Source: Nephrocerus scutellatus
Lineage: Eukaryota > Arthropoda > Insecta > Diptera > Pipunculidae
Reading direction: 5' to 3'
Assembly (NCBI GenBank): GCA_947095585.1
Contig: OX352763.1
Location: 110,649,908 to 110,713,907 of the forward strand
Length of the DNA stretch: 64,000 bases
The notes under the pieces were generated by a model. The model had not been told where the DNA came from. It made no database searches and was given only the letters and a program-made list of their open reading frames with translations. This document shows positions 11,948-22,665 of this stretch, piece after piece; position 1 is the first letter of the stretch, and each line of letters opens with the position of its first letter. Made by a program: the position numbers and the translations under genes.

Positions 11948-13476
11948 TTTTTTTTTTTATTTATAATGTACACACGCTAATGGGGTTTGCACCCTTATAA
12001 TGCTTAGCACAGCATGGGCGTTCGGAAGTTAAGGGGAGGAAAGGTGAGATGTCTATGCACGTGTATCTTAAATGACTGCAGATCATACAAATGCGGAAAC
12101 ACAGAGTCGGGCAATTTATTCCACATAATTATTGTGCGGCTAAAGAAAAAATCTCTGAATTGGTTGGTACGTCTGAAGGTAGGTCTAATGTTGGACCCGT
12201 GAGCTCAAGTTGAGACACGGATATTACGGATGGGTTCAAGAATGGGCGGGATGCATCTGGATATTTAATTTGAACACCGCTTGTGGAAAAAGCGATAAAA
12301 GAGTGACAAGCACGATGTTCAAGCGATTCGATTGTTTTCGCGATATTTACGTCACTAATAAGTTTTATCGCGCGGTTCTAAATTCTGTCGAGTAGTGGTT
12401 TTGGGATACAGTTGTATTCAAGTTTATGACGAACATATGCCTTGTAAATAGTACCCAGATCTGAAGGAGTGAAGTACATCTTGCACCGTTTTAGGAAACC
12501 TAAACATCTCGCAGCATTTTTGGCGATGGCAAATATGTGGTCATTCCAACGAAGCTTGTTGTTGACGCACATACCGAGAATTGAGAGCTTTTCAGTTTCT
12601 TTGATGCAAGAACCATTCATGGATAAAGGTTGGGTGTTTAAATTACGCTTAGACGACAGAAGACAGCATTGGGTTTTAGAAGCGTTAAATTCAAATCTAT
12701 TGTGTAGTCCCCACCTTGTTATGCTGTCAAGGTCAGAATTTAATGTGCTTAACATACGTTGTTGTTCAAGTTCCACTTGTAACGAAGAGGGTCGTGCAGA
12801 AAGCGTAAAGTCATATGAAAAGCTAAGAGTACTGTCATCAGCGAAAGAATGGATTGGATTAGAGGTGGTGGATAGGAGATCATTAATGAAAATTAGAAAG
12901 AGTGTCGGAGATAAAAGAGAGCCTTGAGGAACACCGGCGTTTATGCGATGAACATTGGATTTAAATCCGTCCAATACGACCTGGATTGAACGGAAAGGTA
13001 GTTACTAGTCCAATTGAGCAGGGTGTTATTAATTCCATAAGCATTCATTTTCGACAAAAGAGCTTGATGCCAGACTCTGTCAAATGCCTTGGAAATATCG
13101 AGTGCAACAACTTTACTTTCACCAAATTTGTAAATAGACTGGCTTCACTTTTCAGTGAGATATGCCATCAGATCCGTCGTGCCGGTCGCTAAGGATTTGC
13201 TGAGATTCAAGGTATTGTCCCATAGACGATTCAACTCTTGTAAGTACAGGAAGCGACAAAGCGCTATCTGGTAGCGTGGAGCTAGCTATGAAATGTGAAG
13301 CACGCAGATTGGCCTTGTCTATAGATTTGGCAGTTGGAATGTCATTGTGAGTGAGCGTTGGAATTGAAGACGAGGCAGTATTTTTAATTCGATTCACAAA
13401 TGACCAAAAATGTTTGCTTCCTTTGGGATATTGAAGTATTTTTTGGCTCAGTAATCGAATTTGACTCGTCTAAGGC
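11948..13476 (-). mobile_element. Family B LINE, 3' end to reverse transcriptase
   Basis: Read from 13476 downward. It opens with a linker (NRIKNTASSS region) and, after a deletion near 13190-13260, the reverse transcriptase. The frame 12974-12378 (198 codons) holds VHRINAGVPQGSLLSPTLF, IHSFADDSTLSFSYD (catalytic FADD), KTQCCLLSSKR, ILGMCVNNKLRWNDHIF and YFTPSDLGTIYKAYVR. The 3' end is at 11948-11961 with a poly-A tail (poly-T on the + strand), preceded by a TTATAAGGGTGCAAACCCC block seen in other copies. It is the longest uninterrupted reverse transcriptase frame in the window, but it lacks the amino-terminal motifs and is 5'-truncated. Confidence 0.88.
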
Positions 13477-13675
13477 ATTCAGGACGCACATGGCAGAGAG
13501 ATTCGATCTAAGCCCTTGAATGTTGGACACGTCAACCCTGAATTCGCACATCCGACAAATTCAGGGCACACTCCGATTTAACCGAAAGAACAAACAAAAC
13601 AAACCGTTGATAGTGTTATGCCTTTTCAACCTTAACGCGCGGTGTAAGTGAAACTTTTTTGATGTTGTGGGGCAA

Positions 13676-13985
13676 ACAGATCCTCAAGAGACCTAAAAAG
13701 GCGCTCAAAAGACTCTTCAAAATACTTGTCATAATACCCACAAAAGACCACAAAAAGACCCTTAAAAAACGCCTAGAAAAACCCCAAAGGACCCTCAAAA
13801 GCCCACAAAAGACCCCTAAAATACCCCAAAAAAAAATACCAAAATACCTCCAAAATACCCTCAAGAGACCCGAAAAGACCCTCAAAAGACTCCCCAAAAG
13901 ACCCCCTAAAGACCTTCAAAAGAACCCAAAAAGATCCGCAAAAGAACATCGAAGACACCCAAAAGATACCCAAAAAGCCATACCG
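13676..13985. repeat. Degenerate AAAAGACCC minisatellite
   Basis: About 300 bp of imperfect 10-14 bp units related to CCCAAAAAGAC / CTCAAAAGACC. The composition leaves the + strand open for 115 codons (Lys/Pro-rich) and the minus strand open in two frames (Leu/Phe/Gly-rich). I regard all three as by-products of the repeat. Confidence 0.85.
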
Positions 13986-14104
13986 AATTTCATACAAATG
14001 GCTTAGTTCCAGACCTTGTCTTGCTATCCAAAGCAAGGCTCCTCTTCTCAGGATGGTGGTTTAATTACGACTGACTTAATCTAAGTGAGTTAAGAAGGAT
14101 AGTT

Positions 14105-15690
14105 GTATATCATCGTCATATTGGCTCTACATCCGGTTTCCGGGCCTGGCCTTCCGTAAAAAATCTTTTCACCGGTCCCGATTTTGAGACGATGTCATCC
14201 AGTTTTGCATCCCTAACTCTGGGCCATCTTAGTCTACGCCATCAATCCAGCGTAGGCTTTGCCGGCCTCACTGTCGTGTTCCATAAATACTACCGCAAAG
14301 GACTTTCCGAGTAGGATTCTCTTCGACCATGCGATTCTCTTCACGATTTCGACATCGCGGTAACGCTCGTAGATCTTATCATTATAGAGTGTCCGCAATC
14401 GTCCTTTCTAAGACTTTTCTCACGAGCCCGGCTAAAAGATCAGAATACTTTTTGCTAAGCTCCAAGTTTTGGATCCATATGTAAGTACTGGTATGACCAT
14501 TGTCTTATATACCAGCAGCTTCGATGTTATGGTCAAGTTCTTGGATTTGAACAATCTTGACAGACTATAGTAGGCTTTGTTGGCTTTAAGCAACTGTGCG
14601 GGTATTTCTGGTTCCATGCTGTTATCGGCTGCTACAGTTGACCCGAGATAGTTAAAAGATTGCACTATTTCAGATTCACGCTCCACTATTTTAATTGAAG
14701 GACCAATGTTGGATCTTCTACTCGCAGACGTGGCCACCGTGTACTTTGTTTTGCTATCATTTATGTGCAGCCCCTAGATTTCGTGCCGCCTGCTCAATCT
14801 AGGTTTCTACCAACGATGTCAATATTGTCTGCGTAAGCCAGTATCTGAATGGACTTATAGAGGGTTGTTCCTCTCGCCGTTACGTCAGAATCTCGAATCA
14901 CTTTTTCCAACGCCAGGTCGAAGAGGACGTAGGCCAGTCGTTCCCGTTGTTGGAGCCCATTATAGATGTTGAATGGGCTTGATAGTAATCCGGATATTTT
15001 AACTTCGCTTATAACATTGGTCATGGCCAACCTACATGGTCGTGTCAGTTTATTTGGGATGCCAAATTCTCGCATGGCTTAATAAAGATCTACTCTGGCT
15101 ATGCTATCATAGGCGGCTTTAAAATCTATAAAAAAATGGTGTAGTGAGTTTTGAAACTCTAGACATCCATCACGCCTAAGGGTGTAAGTTGTGGTATTGC
15201 TTGGAATGAAGCCACACTGGTATGGACTAATGATGACTTTACCGTATGGAGATATCCTGTCTTGAAGTATAGAGGAGAAAATCTTATACGCGGTACTCAA
15301 CAACGTTATACGACGATAATTACAGCATGTTGTGATATCTCCTTTCTTATGTATGGGGCACGGGATGCCTCTTCGCCAGTCTTCTGGCATAGCTTCTTCC
15401 TCCCATACTTGCACTATTACATCATGAATTGCTTGGCGTATTGTGGGGCCTCCTATTTAAGTCAGTTACAGTTCCGCATCTGATACCTTATTATTTTTGA
15501 GCCGATTTATCGCTCTGCTAACTTCGTCTATGTTTGGTGGCGGCAGCATAGTGTGATCTTCGGTTATTGGTGGAGCCTCCAATTCCTCAGTGAGCTGGGC
15601 ATTTATCAACTTATGAAAGTGCTATTCTCATCGCTCTAAGAAGCCTTTAAGATCAGCGATCAGATTACCCTCTTTGTCTTTACAGTGCAG
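14105..15690 (-). mobile_element. Family A LINE, 5'-truncated copy
   Basis: Read from 15690 downward it encodes PKDWRRG/CPIHKKGDI, NYRRITLLSTAYKIFSSIL, YQCGFIPSN, FIDFKAAYDSIARVDLY, MREFGIPNKLTR, QQRERLAYVLFDLALEKVIRD, AYADNIDIVG (catalytic D changed to N), EREISEIVQSFNYLG-type, NSMEPEIPAQLLKANKAYYSLSRL and the wing-like C-terminus. It ends at 14105 with ATGATG-type tail sequence. The endonuclease half is absent. The YADN change alone would inactivate the polymerase. Confidence 0.88.
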
Positions 15691-17029
15691 AAAATATCGA
15701 GCTAAAAGGAGGCTCTTTTTGAAACATAAAGTGAATTTTGTCAAAGATAATCTTTTTGTCTGCTCAGGCTAGTAACTTGTCGCTCCATCGACTAGTACTG
15801 CATTTATTGTTCACTTCATAACTGACCTTTATAACAACTATTTGAGAAATGTCCACGTTTAGTAACGTTCCTCTTACTATGTAGTTCAACAGTTTGTGAA
15901 ATTTTTTTGAGATGACAACCATTTCTATTGCGAATCATCCGTCATTGCTTCATGCCTATTTGCTCCAATTATTCAGGCGTGATGATGTATTGTCAAGAAC
16001 TTTCAATGCTGAACAATAAACAATAATCATATAACGCGTTGTTCTCGAATGGAACATTCCTTCTATGTCAGTATGTTCTCCATATTGCAACCTTATTGTT
16101 TCTTTACGTTTCTTCGCTCGTCATGTCGTCGTCCACTTTCCTATTATTACGTGGATCTGAATGAGTTTGTGATGAAACACTTCAGGTGTGGTGATGTGTT
16201 TTGGATCTACCTCATTCGGTGCTGAGCTCTGTGCACTCTTGAGGAATTAGCCAAGCGCTGAAGAGTGTACTGTACGTTCTTTCCTCACTATTGTTGTTGC
16301 TTTGCGCGTCACTGGAAATCAACCGAGTGTGTACAGCCAAATGCACATACTGTGTAGGCAATAATTTGCCCTCATTTTTCCCGCTGATTGATTTTGATGT
16401 ACGTACGACTGGCGCAGTCAGTCCACAATCGCGTACTGTGTATATTGATGGCGGTAAGCAGTATCCGTTGTGAATAAAAGTAAAATTAATTTCTTATTAA
16501 AGTTACAACAACATAATTAAAATATCATTTGCAGTGGTCACACACGTCATGACCAATGAATTTAACGTCTCTCTGAGCTTCGATATTTCCGTCACACGCA
16601 CCGCCTCACATAGTCAATGAAATCGAAACAGAAAAGTGTAAGTCGACGCACGGTGGAATTAAGCGTCGGCGTCGATCTCTTACTTGAGCACAAAGTCGAT
16701 TCTTGCTCAGACTGGTATTGCTGGTCGGACGACTGAGCGAGCGTTCGTCGTAGAGTCACTTTCGTTTTCATTTGGAAGTTCGATTTTGATTGGTGAACGG
16801 CGATCAGACCGCTGAATGCAGTCTCTTGATGAGATAACATAATTAAAGTCGAGAATGAACATTTTAAGTGAGTCTCAAGAAAGAAACGTAGCTGGTGTGA
16901 ATTGCGATCACATCTGGTTTGGTTTAATGCTTGGACACTCAAAATTGCAATAGAAAATGGCATCAATAACAAAATAGAGATTATTTTTGTAGCACTCAAC
17001 GTTTTAGCAAATATTTGGTTTCTTAAAGC
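15691..17029. other. Unassigned DNA
   Basis: No supported gene. A minus-strand open frame at 16999-16592 would start with a hydrophobic stretch, but it begins at TTG and has no upstream in-frame ATG; see the rejected list. Confidence 0.4.
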
Positions 17030-17415
17030 TTAAAAAACAACACATAAAAGTTCAAAAATAAAAACACATGCGAAGAACATCAACCCCACTACAAAACAAC
17101 CCAAATCGTAAAGCAGCGCTGCGCCCCAGCGCACACAGAACACAGTCAGGGCGTGATCTGATGCAGCTATATGTTTTGTTTAAAAAAAATTGTATGAGAG
17201 GCCACCGATCCCGCGGGCCGGTCTCTACCAAATTTTAATAGAAAGTGTTGTCACCGGAAATACACATTTGTGCAAAGTTTCAATATAATCGGGCTTTGGG
17301 AAGTGGGTTGAAAATTGATCGCAAGTTTCCACCACCGAACTAACATCAGAACCATAACCATGCCAACACGAAGTTATTAGAGAACTTAAAAATGGGCATA
17401 TCAGAAGGGGCTCAA
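17030..17415 (+). mobile_element. Short non-autonomous repeat, copy 1
   Basis: It shares with 29445-29700 and 47966-48196 a core reading AAATTTTAATAGAAAGTGTTGTCA, then TTTCAATA..AT..GG, GAAGTGGGTTGAAAATTGATCGCAAG and a terminal AGAGAA(T/C)TTAAAAAT. No coding. The copies differ mainly in how much of the 5' half they keep. I cannot assign a class (MITE, SINE or Helitron end). Confidence 0.7.
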
Positions 17416-17429
17416 TAATCAAAAAGTAG

Positions 17430-17548
17430 GTAAATTATGCCAAACTGGAAGACATCGGCTCAAAATCGGGACCGATGGAGATTTTTTTTGTAAGAGGTCA
17501 GCGGAACTCGGTTGTAGAGCAAAATATGATGATGATGATGATGATGAA
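17430..17548 (+). mobile_element. Solo 3' end of family A with GAT repeat tail
   Basis: CTGGAAGACATCGGCTCAAAATCGGGACCG...GTTGTAGAGCAAAATATGATGATG matches the reverse complement of the extreme 3' end at 41692-41800. It runs into a (GAT)n tail at 17527-17546. Only ~120 bp were inserted or retained. Confidence 0.75.
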
Positions 17549-17599
17549 ATATGCAAAGAAAAAAGCGTGAAACCTTTGTAACTAAAACAATAAAGAGAG

Positions 17600-17880
17600 C
17601 TAGAGAGTCGAATATCTTGGACTAGTATTTGACAGAAGACTACTATGGAACAAATGCCAACTAGTACTAACAAAATCGGAAATTGCGCTCATAGTTTCCA
17701 GAAGAGTTGCAAGCAAATCATGGGCAGTAATCCACAGAATAATGCACTGGACATTCACCATGATAATGATCACCAACGGAGTAGTAGCATAGGCAAAAAG
17801 GACCAAACTAAGCTAACTAAGAAGAGAACTGGGAAAAAGTGCAGATGCTCTGTGTTTCTTAATAATAGGGCCCATGCGAA
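17600..17880 (+). mobile_element. Family K LINE, reverse transcriptase C-terminal part
   Basis: The frames read EYLGLVFDRRLLWNK, LTKSEIALIVSRRVASKSW, IHRIMHWTFTMIMITNGVV and AKRTK. This is the thumb of an RNase H-bearing LINE reverse transcriptase. The frame stops at the family F insertion at 17881. It resumes after 19033 and continues to an RNase H at about 19330-19540, so the element was split by that insertion. Confidence 0.7.
17871..17880. repeat. Left 10-bp target-site duplication (family F in K)
   Basis: CCCATGCGAA is repeated exactly at 19034-19043. Joining the sequence across one copy restores a conserved reading frame (IIGPMRTCSTMKMEAKC) of the host LINE K, which supports the assignment. 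Confidence 0.8.
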
Positions 17881-19033
17881 AGTCGAGCAGTCAGCCTTTC
17901 GTTCTGGATCCCGCTCCTGCATCTATCACATAAAGAGCTTGCGGATTATAACAGAACAATGTGTTGATGCTACGTCTATTGTTTATCGACTTCAAGAAGG
18001 CTTTCGACAGCTTGAAATGAGATGCTATGTGGTTGGTGTTGCGCAGGAGAGGTTACCCAGAAAAACTCAGAGCTATTATCAAGTGAAGTACGTCTCACAT
18101 CCTATACAATTGGTGTCGCAGGACTTTGAAGTCCAAAGTGGAGTACGTCAGGGGTGGGTGCATACTATAACCGCTGATATTTTTGGTGGTCATACTCAAT
18201 GCAACATTGACGGAAAGTAACAATGGAATTCGCTGGAATATGACAACTTACCTTAAACACCTCGAGTACGCTGACGATGTTTGCCTGATTTCACACCGCA
18301 TACTGGACCTTCATCTGATAGACCAAAATCTGAAAGCAAAGGCGAACAAAGTGGTGCTTAAGATAAACACAGCCAAAACGAAAGCCCTGAGCACTTCTAA
18401 TACCCGCGCTCAACTCAGCATTGCTTGACAGGTAGTCGAGAAAGTTGACAATTTTCTATAATTAGGAAGTGTGGTCTCGGCTGAACATGGTGGCATGGAA
18501 CTTAGTGTGTGCAGCTAAATTGGGAAGACAAAAGCTGCATTCGGAATGCTATTGAAAGTCTGGAAAGCAATGTTCTCAGATTTAAGAAGCAAGCTGCAAC
18601 TATTCCGCTACAAGGTAGAGGTGCAGTACTTTGAAGGTGGATACCACTATCTTACGCAAGCTTTCAACAAATAAATAAGAATCATCTATAGGATCTTTTG
18701 GCCCAATCGTATCTCCGATGACGAAATTTATCTCAGATCGGACCAAGAACCTATAGACATTATTGTGCGATGAAGAAAGTGACAGTGGATTGGACATACA
18801 CTACAGTGTGACGACAACTTCATTGCGAAACATGCTATGCAGGTGAATCTGCTCATCCAGGCAGGCAGATCAGCGGGACGCCCTAGGCAAACGTGGCTCA
18901 GGACAGTCGAAGAGGAAGCAAGCTCTTTGGAAATGAGTTGGCGGTAGCTCAAACGCGTTGCAGAAATCCGAACAACATGGTGCGTAGTCGATGTTGACGC
19001 TATATGCTCCTTGTTGAGGGATGAACGGATAAA
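17881..19033 (+). mobile_element. Family F LINE, 5'-truncated, inserted in LINE K
   Basis: Blocks in order: EQSAFRSGSRSCIYHIKSLR, ITEQCVDA, FIDFKKAFDSL in shifted frame (near 17985-18020), VQSGVRQG, HLEYADDVCLISHR (18260-18300, catalytic YADD intact), NKVVLKINTAKTK, VEKVDNF, GKTKAAFGMLLKVWKA, KWQWIGHTLQCDDNFIAKHAM, GRPRQTWLRTVEEEASSL and the end near LLRDER. Frameshifts and stops break it. The 3' end is at about 19033 without an obvious long A tail. Confidence 0.85.
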
Positions 19034-19620
19034 CCCATGCGAACATGCTCCACAATGAAGATGGAGGCAAAGTGTATCAGGCAAATCTAAGGATAAACAT
19101 GTTTTAGCATGGTAGGGACTCCAACATGCTAAACAGGGCAACAGGGACTCCAGGCCAAGAAAACTAGCTGGCTCACTTTCCAAGAAGATTCCTCTAGCAA
19201 AACTCGCCGTGTGATAAAATGGTGCGAAATCTTGATGTTAAGAAAAACTTTGAAGCCAGACATATACCAAATACATCCGCAAGCCATAAAGTAGTGTACG
19301 AATTGATCAACAGATGGCTCTTGTGCGGGAGTATATGCGAAAAGAACCAGATACTCTGAAGCAAGAGCCAGTTCCGAAACCTATTTCCAGGATAAATGCA
19401 TGCCATCGAAAGATATGCTCGCTTCAATCTGGAAAAGAAATATGTGAGGCAGAGAATTACCATTATGATGTACAGCCAAGAAGCAATAAGGACTCTGGTT
19501 TCATTCCAAATCACGTCAAGATCATCCAATAGTCTTGACGTAATGTGGAATGCATAGAGTGCGGGGTAAATTAGATCAGACTTGGCAAGGACCAATTCCG
19601 TCATTACAAAAGCTTGAGGA
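19034..19620 (+). mobile_element. Family K LINE, RNase H part
   Basis: Continues the element interrupted at 17881. The frame near 19386-19545 reads MHAIERYARFNLEKKYVRQR, then ITIMMYSQEAIRTLVSFQ. This matches the RNase H pattern FQAE-x-AI followed by a D-S-Q-A-A-I-x-A-L block. The catalytic Glu codon of FQAE is TAA and the Asp-Ser position reads Tyr-Ser, so the domain is dead. The overlapping minus-strand frame 19604-19194 (136 codons) is its shadow. Confidence 0.6.
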
Positions 19621-19777
19621 TGAATTGGATTCTCTCCGATTACGTGTGGGTTTTTAGAGCTAGACGTAGAATTTCGTGAGTCTCATCCGAAAATCCGATG
19701 TTTCTTTTTAAATAGGCGTCAAATTCCAGCTGTTCTAAAGACAAGTCAGCTATAACGAAGTCGGTGATCACTTTGCT

Positions 19778-20265
19778 TCAATTTATGAGTAAGTAAGTCG
19801 TTGATAGATTGTTTGGATGGTGGTGTGGCTTTGTACCGGGTGACTGACACGAAGTGTTACAAAAACAAGTACCATTGCGGATCCCTTGATCTTTTTGCAA
19901 GGCATAAGTCACTGTAGTGATAGTGTATACTGTATACTCGATACCTTTAGCTCCAACCCCTACTCTTATGTAGTGGATTCCGAGAATTCCACTTGGACTC
20001 ATAGATCACATGGGCTCCCATACGGTCCCTCTTCTGCCGAATCGTTGTTCCGCATTCCTTGAGAAGTACGCAAGGTTTCTCATCCACTTCTCCGCCTGCA
20101 GCTGCTATCTTCTTCTATCCCTAATTTTCTTAGTTGTCCAACTTCAGTCTGCAATGCTCTGTGAGGAACTCTGCAATTACCCGACATCTTTTTGGGTTGC
20201 AGTTTCTCAGAATTTCCTTCGTCGTCGCCGTAGGCCAGAGAGATTTTTCCATCTAACAGCATTCC
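19778..20265 (-). pseudogene. LINE C-terminal knuckle and 3' region
   Basis: On the minus strand from 20265: CRVIAEFLTEHCRLKLDN-type helix, a C-R-[gap]-GEVDEKPCVLLKECGTT block, then likely 3' untranslated sequence to about 19780. The C-x-x-C is interrupted by a small deletion that shifts the frame. This is the post-RNase H domain typical of I/R1/LOA-like LINEs. Family unassigned. Confidence 0.55.
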
Positions 20266-20345
20266 ATTCTGCGCATTTCCGCTCGCATTATGGTGATTTT
20301 GTAATCTTGCTTTGTCTGCGCGCGTATCTACTCTGTCTAATTTTG

Positions 20346-21120
20346 TAAGGTGCCATCAAAAAACGATACTATGCTGACAATCCTCAAACGTTGATCAAGC
20401 TTTACGTAAAATAGGTCCTCAAACTATCGAAAATGTATTACCAAATTGTGTTTACAGGATGCACTATTTCAAAACCAGCCATTTGGGCGAAATTGTATTA
20501 AATAACTGATCGACAGGTTTATAATTTTCGATAAAGCATTTAAGTTTGAAAAATATCGATCAATGTTTACTTTAGAACAATTTTAAAAATAAAACATCTA
20601 ATAGCTTAGCTTATACATCTTGCCTCCATCACAAAGAGACTGCATTTTTCGCCCGATCTTCTGTCGATCAATAAAATTACACGCTAATTATGCGGATAAC
20701 TTATTGAACGTAAATAACTTGCTGGGCTTGATTTTTAACTCCCACTTAATGGAATAAAAACACAAAGCAAGATCACCTGGTGTAAGATCAACAATTGAGC
20801 GAAGTTGATTGTAAGATTGGCCGAAGGTACACTATAGAAAGATATACATTGGCAGATGGATAGGTGGGTTTGTTGGTTTGTTGGCCAGATAACTGGCTGA
20901 AGCAACAACAGACGATCTACATAAACAAGTTTCCTTCTCCTTCTTTGTCTTCTTCATTGAATTAAACTGCAAAAGACGTAATAATCGATGCATTTCCAAA
21001 GCTAAACGAAGCTTAAGTGGAAGGCGTATGGAGCGGTAGCCAAGTGTTTAACAAAAGTCATCGCCGTCGTCGTCGCTTTCGTTGACGACATGTAGTGTTG
21101 CGTTCGAGCTGAGACAAGTT
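20346..21120. other. Upstream region of the pentraxin-like gene
   Basis: AT-rich, free of recognisable transposon sequence, with no open frame of note. It is the natural place for enhancers of the gene that starts at 21130, but I cannot point to specific binding sites. Confidence 0.4.
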
Positions 21121-21127
21121 TTCATTT

Positions 21128-21161
21128 TCAGTTTGTCGTGGAGCTTGAGCGAGATCGGTTG
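21128..21161 (+). promoter_or_regulatory. Predicted Inr + DPE core promoter
   Basis: TCAGTT at 21128-21133 fits the fly initiator TCAKTY with A+1 at 21130. Counting from that A, +28 to +32 (21157-21161) is GGTTG, an exact match to the downstream promoter element RGWYV at the strictly required spacing. No TATA box is placed correctly, as usual for Inr/DPE promoters. It lies 149 bp before the chosen ATG. Confidence 0.5.
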
Positions 21162-21278
21162 CTTTTACATTTAACTCCGCATCTTTAAAGTGGATATAAA
21201 GTTTATCTGTTTGATCTTTTACAGTTACCACTTGTTATTGCAATTAAATTGCATCTCCGACATAACACGGTATTAATA
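21130..21278 (+). other. Predicted 5' UTR
   Basis: It runs from the predicted start site to the ATG at 21279. A pyrimidine-rich acceptor-like stretch ends in ACAG at 21221-21224. An alternative model is therefore that a 5' UTR intron ends at 21224 and the true promoter is farther upstream. No upstream ATG precedes the chosen start within the last 50 bp. The A at -3 of the ATG is favourable. Confidence 0.4.
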
Positions 21279-21608
21279 ATGAGTCTAATGTGGTTAACAA
21301 TAATAGCCACTGCTTGCTTCCTTGCTGTTCCCAGTGACGGTTGGAAACCTATTGTCGGTCATTCGACAACATATAGTCTGCACCAATCACATCCGGGTTT
21401 CGGTGCAAAATCGCATTCGATCAATACGTTAGGGGGCAGTGACATACCACACGACCTGCCCGAATCGAAACTGGATCCACTTGGTCAGGATGTATCCTTG
21501 TCAGCGGGATCGGCGATCGGTGATATCGGCGGTGGTAGTGGTAGCCTAGAGAGTTACGGCTACAAATATTCAGAGCCAAGAGTGTTGACCGCAGCTGTTT
21601 TCGGTGAT
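21279..21608 (+). CDS. Pentraxin-domain protein, coding exon 1
   Basis: 110 codons, starting at the ATG of MSLMWLTIIATACFLAVPSDG, a clear secretory signal peptide (hydrophobic core residues 3-17, likely cleavage just after). The open frame extends 30 bp further to a TTG, but this ATG begins the signal. After it comes a low-complexity linker: a His/Ser-rich part, then IGDIGGGSGSLES, with no recognised domain. The exon ends in GAT before GTACGC, a weak but acceptable donor. An alternative donor five bases earlier would break the frame with exon 2. Splicing in phase 0 over a 73-bp intron gives AVFGD-DPCSVKK. The role is inferred from the pentraxin domain in the later exons: secreted or surface calcium-dependent ligand binding. 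Confidence 0.72.
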
Positions 21609-21681
21609 GTACGCGAATTCTTAAGCTTTTGGTGATTTTTAAGCTTTGGATTGTATATCGTTTTGTTTTGTTCTTTTGCAG
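21609..21681 (+). other. Intron 1 (73 bp)
   Basis: GT at 21609 and AG at 21680-21681 with a T-rich tract before the acceptor. The size is typical of short fly introns. Phase 0 on both sides. Confidence 0.65.
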
Positions 21682-21829
21682 GACCCCTGCAGTGTTAAGA
21701 AATACGCCTTCAATCATGACGGCACTGTGCTATACAAAAACAAAATTCCACAATTGGAACAATTTACCATTTGCTATTGGATGCGTTTTACCAATCACAG
21801 TGGTGATCATACGCTGCTGACTTATTCGG
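21682..21829 (+). CDS. Pentraxin-domain protein, exon 2 (domain start)
   Basis: The acceptor TTCTTTTGCAG ends at 21681. The 148-nt exon is read in phase 0 and ends in phase 1 before a strong GTGAGT donor at 21830. It opens with DPCSVKKYAFNH and contains the first beta strands of the pentraxin jelly roll: PQLEQFTICYWMRFTNHSG then HTLLTYS. In pentraxins the F-T-x-C-x-W block carries the first cysteine of the single intradomain disulfide, and the TLLSY-like strand follows. Both are visible here. The next intron is about 24.8 kb and full of retroelements. Confidence 0.82.
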
Positions 21830-22464
21830 GTGAGTTTATTGTGTGTATACAAAGGAAGAGAGTGCGAGTTTCTTTTTTGAAAGATTAGCAGTTTCATTGA
21901 AGAACAAGAAACTGCTTCCAGTTGAACTGGTAACAAGTAAATGTAAAAAGATTTCGTTTTTCAAAGGCAACTTTTATTTATATGTTTGAAAGTTGGTTAA
22001 AAAGTACCTCAAAGGGGTTGAAACAGACAATCAAAGGATCTACTGTTTGAAGGTTTTTTAGCAGGTCTTAAACATTTTTGGAACATTCTCAATCTTCTCA
22101 GTACCGAAAACTAAATGAGAAGAATTGTAAGACAAGCAAAGTCATGTTTTTTTTTAAAAATTGGATTAGACAGTAGTTGCCGACTTTTAAAGTCTCCTCA
22201 ATCACCAGCTCATTGTAAGTAAAATATTCAAGCAAAATAGATTTAAGTTCTAGCAGGAAGGTAAAGGGTACAAGAAATGACTTAAGTTTCTATGTAAGTT
22301 CCGACACTAGACCAGGAAATGCATTTTCGAAAGTTTTCACAAATCATTGTCCAAAGATTTCATTACCAGACTTTTACTCAACTTCTCGATTTTTCAGCTT
22401 ATCCATAACTGTTATATTTTAAAAACTAAACTAAAAGTGAAGAACAAGAACAATACTATAGAGT
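21830..22464 (+). other. Start of intron 2, with a short repeat
   Basis: No gene. 21985-22060 resembles the degenerate repeat at 40050-40480: GAAAGTTGGTTAAAAAG and CCTCAAAG..GTTGAAACA..AATCAAAG occur in both. The rest is unassigned AT-rich sequence. Confidence 0.5.
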
Positions 22465-22531
22465 GCGAGTACCGCACCAGGTATGGAATTTCTACCAAAG
22501 AGTTTGTGGTGTGACGCAATATACGCCGTCA
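22465..22531 (+). mobile_element. Small family A fragment
   Basis: GGAATTTCTACCAAAGAGT..GTG..GTGACGCAATATA matches the linker region of family A seen at 57418-57480. Only ~65 bp. Confidence 0.6.
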
Positions 22532-22549
22532 AAGTTTTTTTTAAAGAAA

Positions 22550-22665
22550 TTGCCATTTCAAATGCGATTATCTCGAAAAATGCTTTCGGAAATTTTTTTT
22601 GGGCAAATGCAGTATTAAAGCTTATCCAATTCCCTACAAATCCATGGCACAATATTTACGCATTC
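22550..22665 (+). repeat. Intronic direct repeat, left copy
   Basis: About 115 bp that recur at 22902-23018. Both contain TTTCAAATGCGATTATCTC, AAATGCAGTATTAAAGC and CCTACAAAT..ATGGCACAAT..TT.. in the same order. No coding. Copies are diverged (several substitutions and small gaps). Confidence 0.8.

Noticed and set aside
16592..16999. Minus-strand 136-codon frame beginning with a hydrophobic, signal-peptide-like stretch
   Set aside because: It opens with TTG, has a stop upstream and no in-frame ATG before the hydrophobic stretch. The rest has no family motif.
19194..19604. 136-codon hydrophobic minus-strand frame
   Set aside because: It is antisense to LINE K RNase H sequence read on the + strand.
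20010..20348. 112-codon + frame
   Set aside because: Antisense to a LINE C-terminal region; cysteine-rich only by chance.
21609..21635. Alternative exon 1 end, reading through to a stop at 21633 or using the donor at 21604
   Set aside because: The 21604 donor breaks the frame with exon 2, and the read-through would end the protein before its pentraxin domain.
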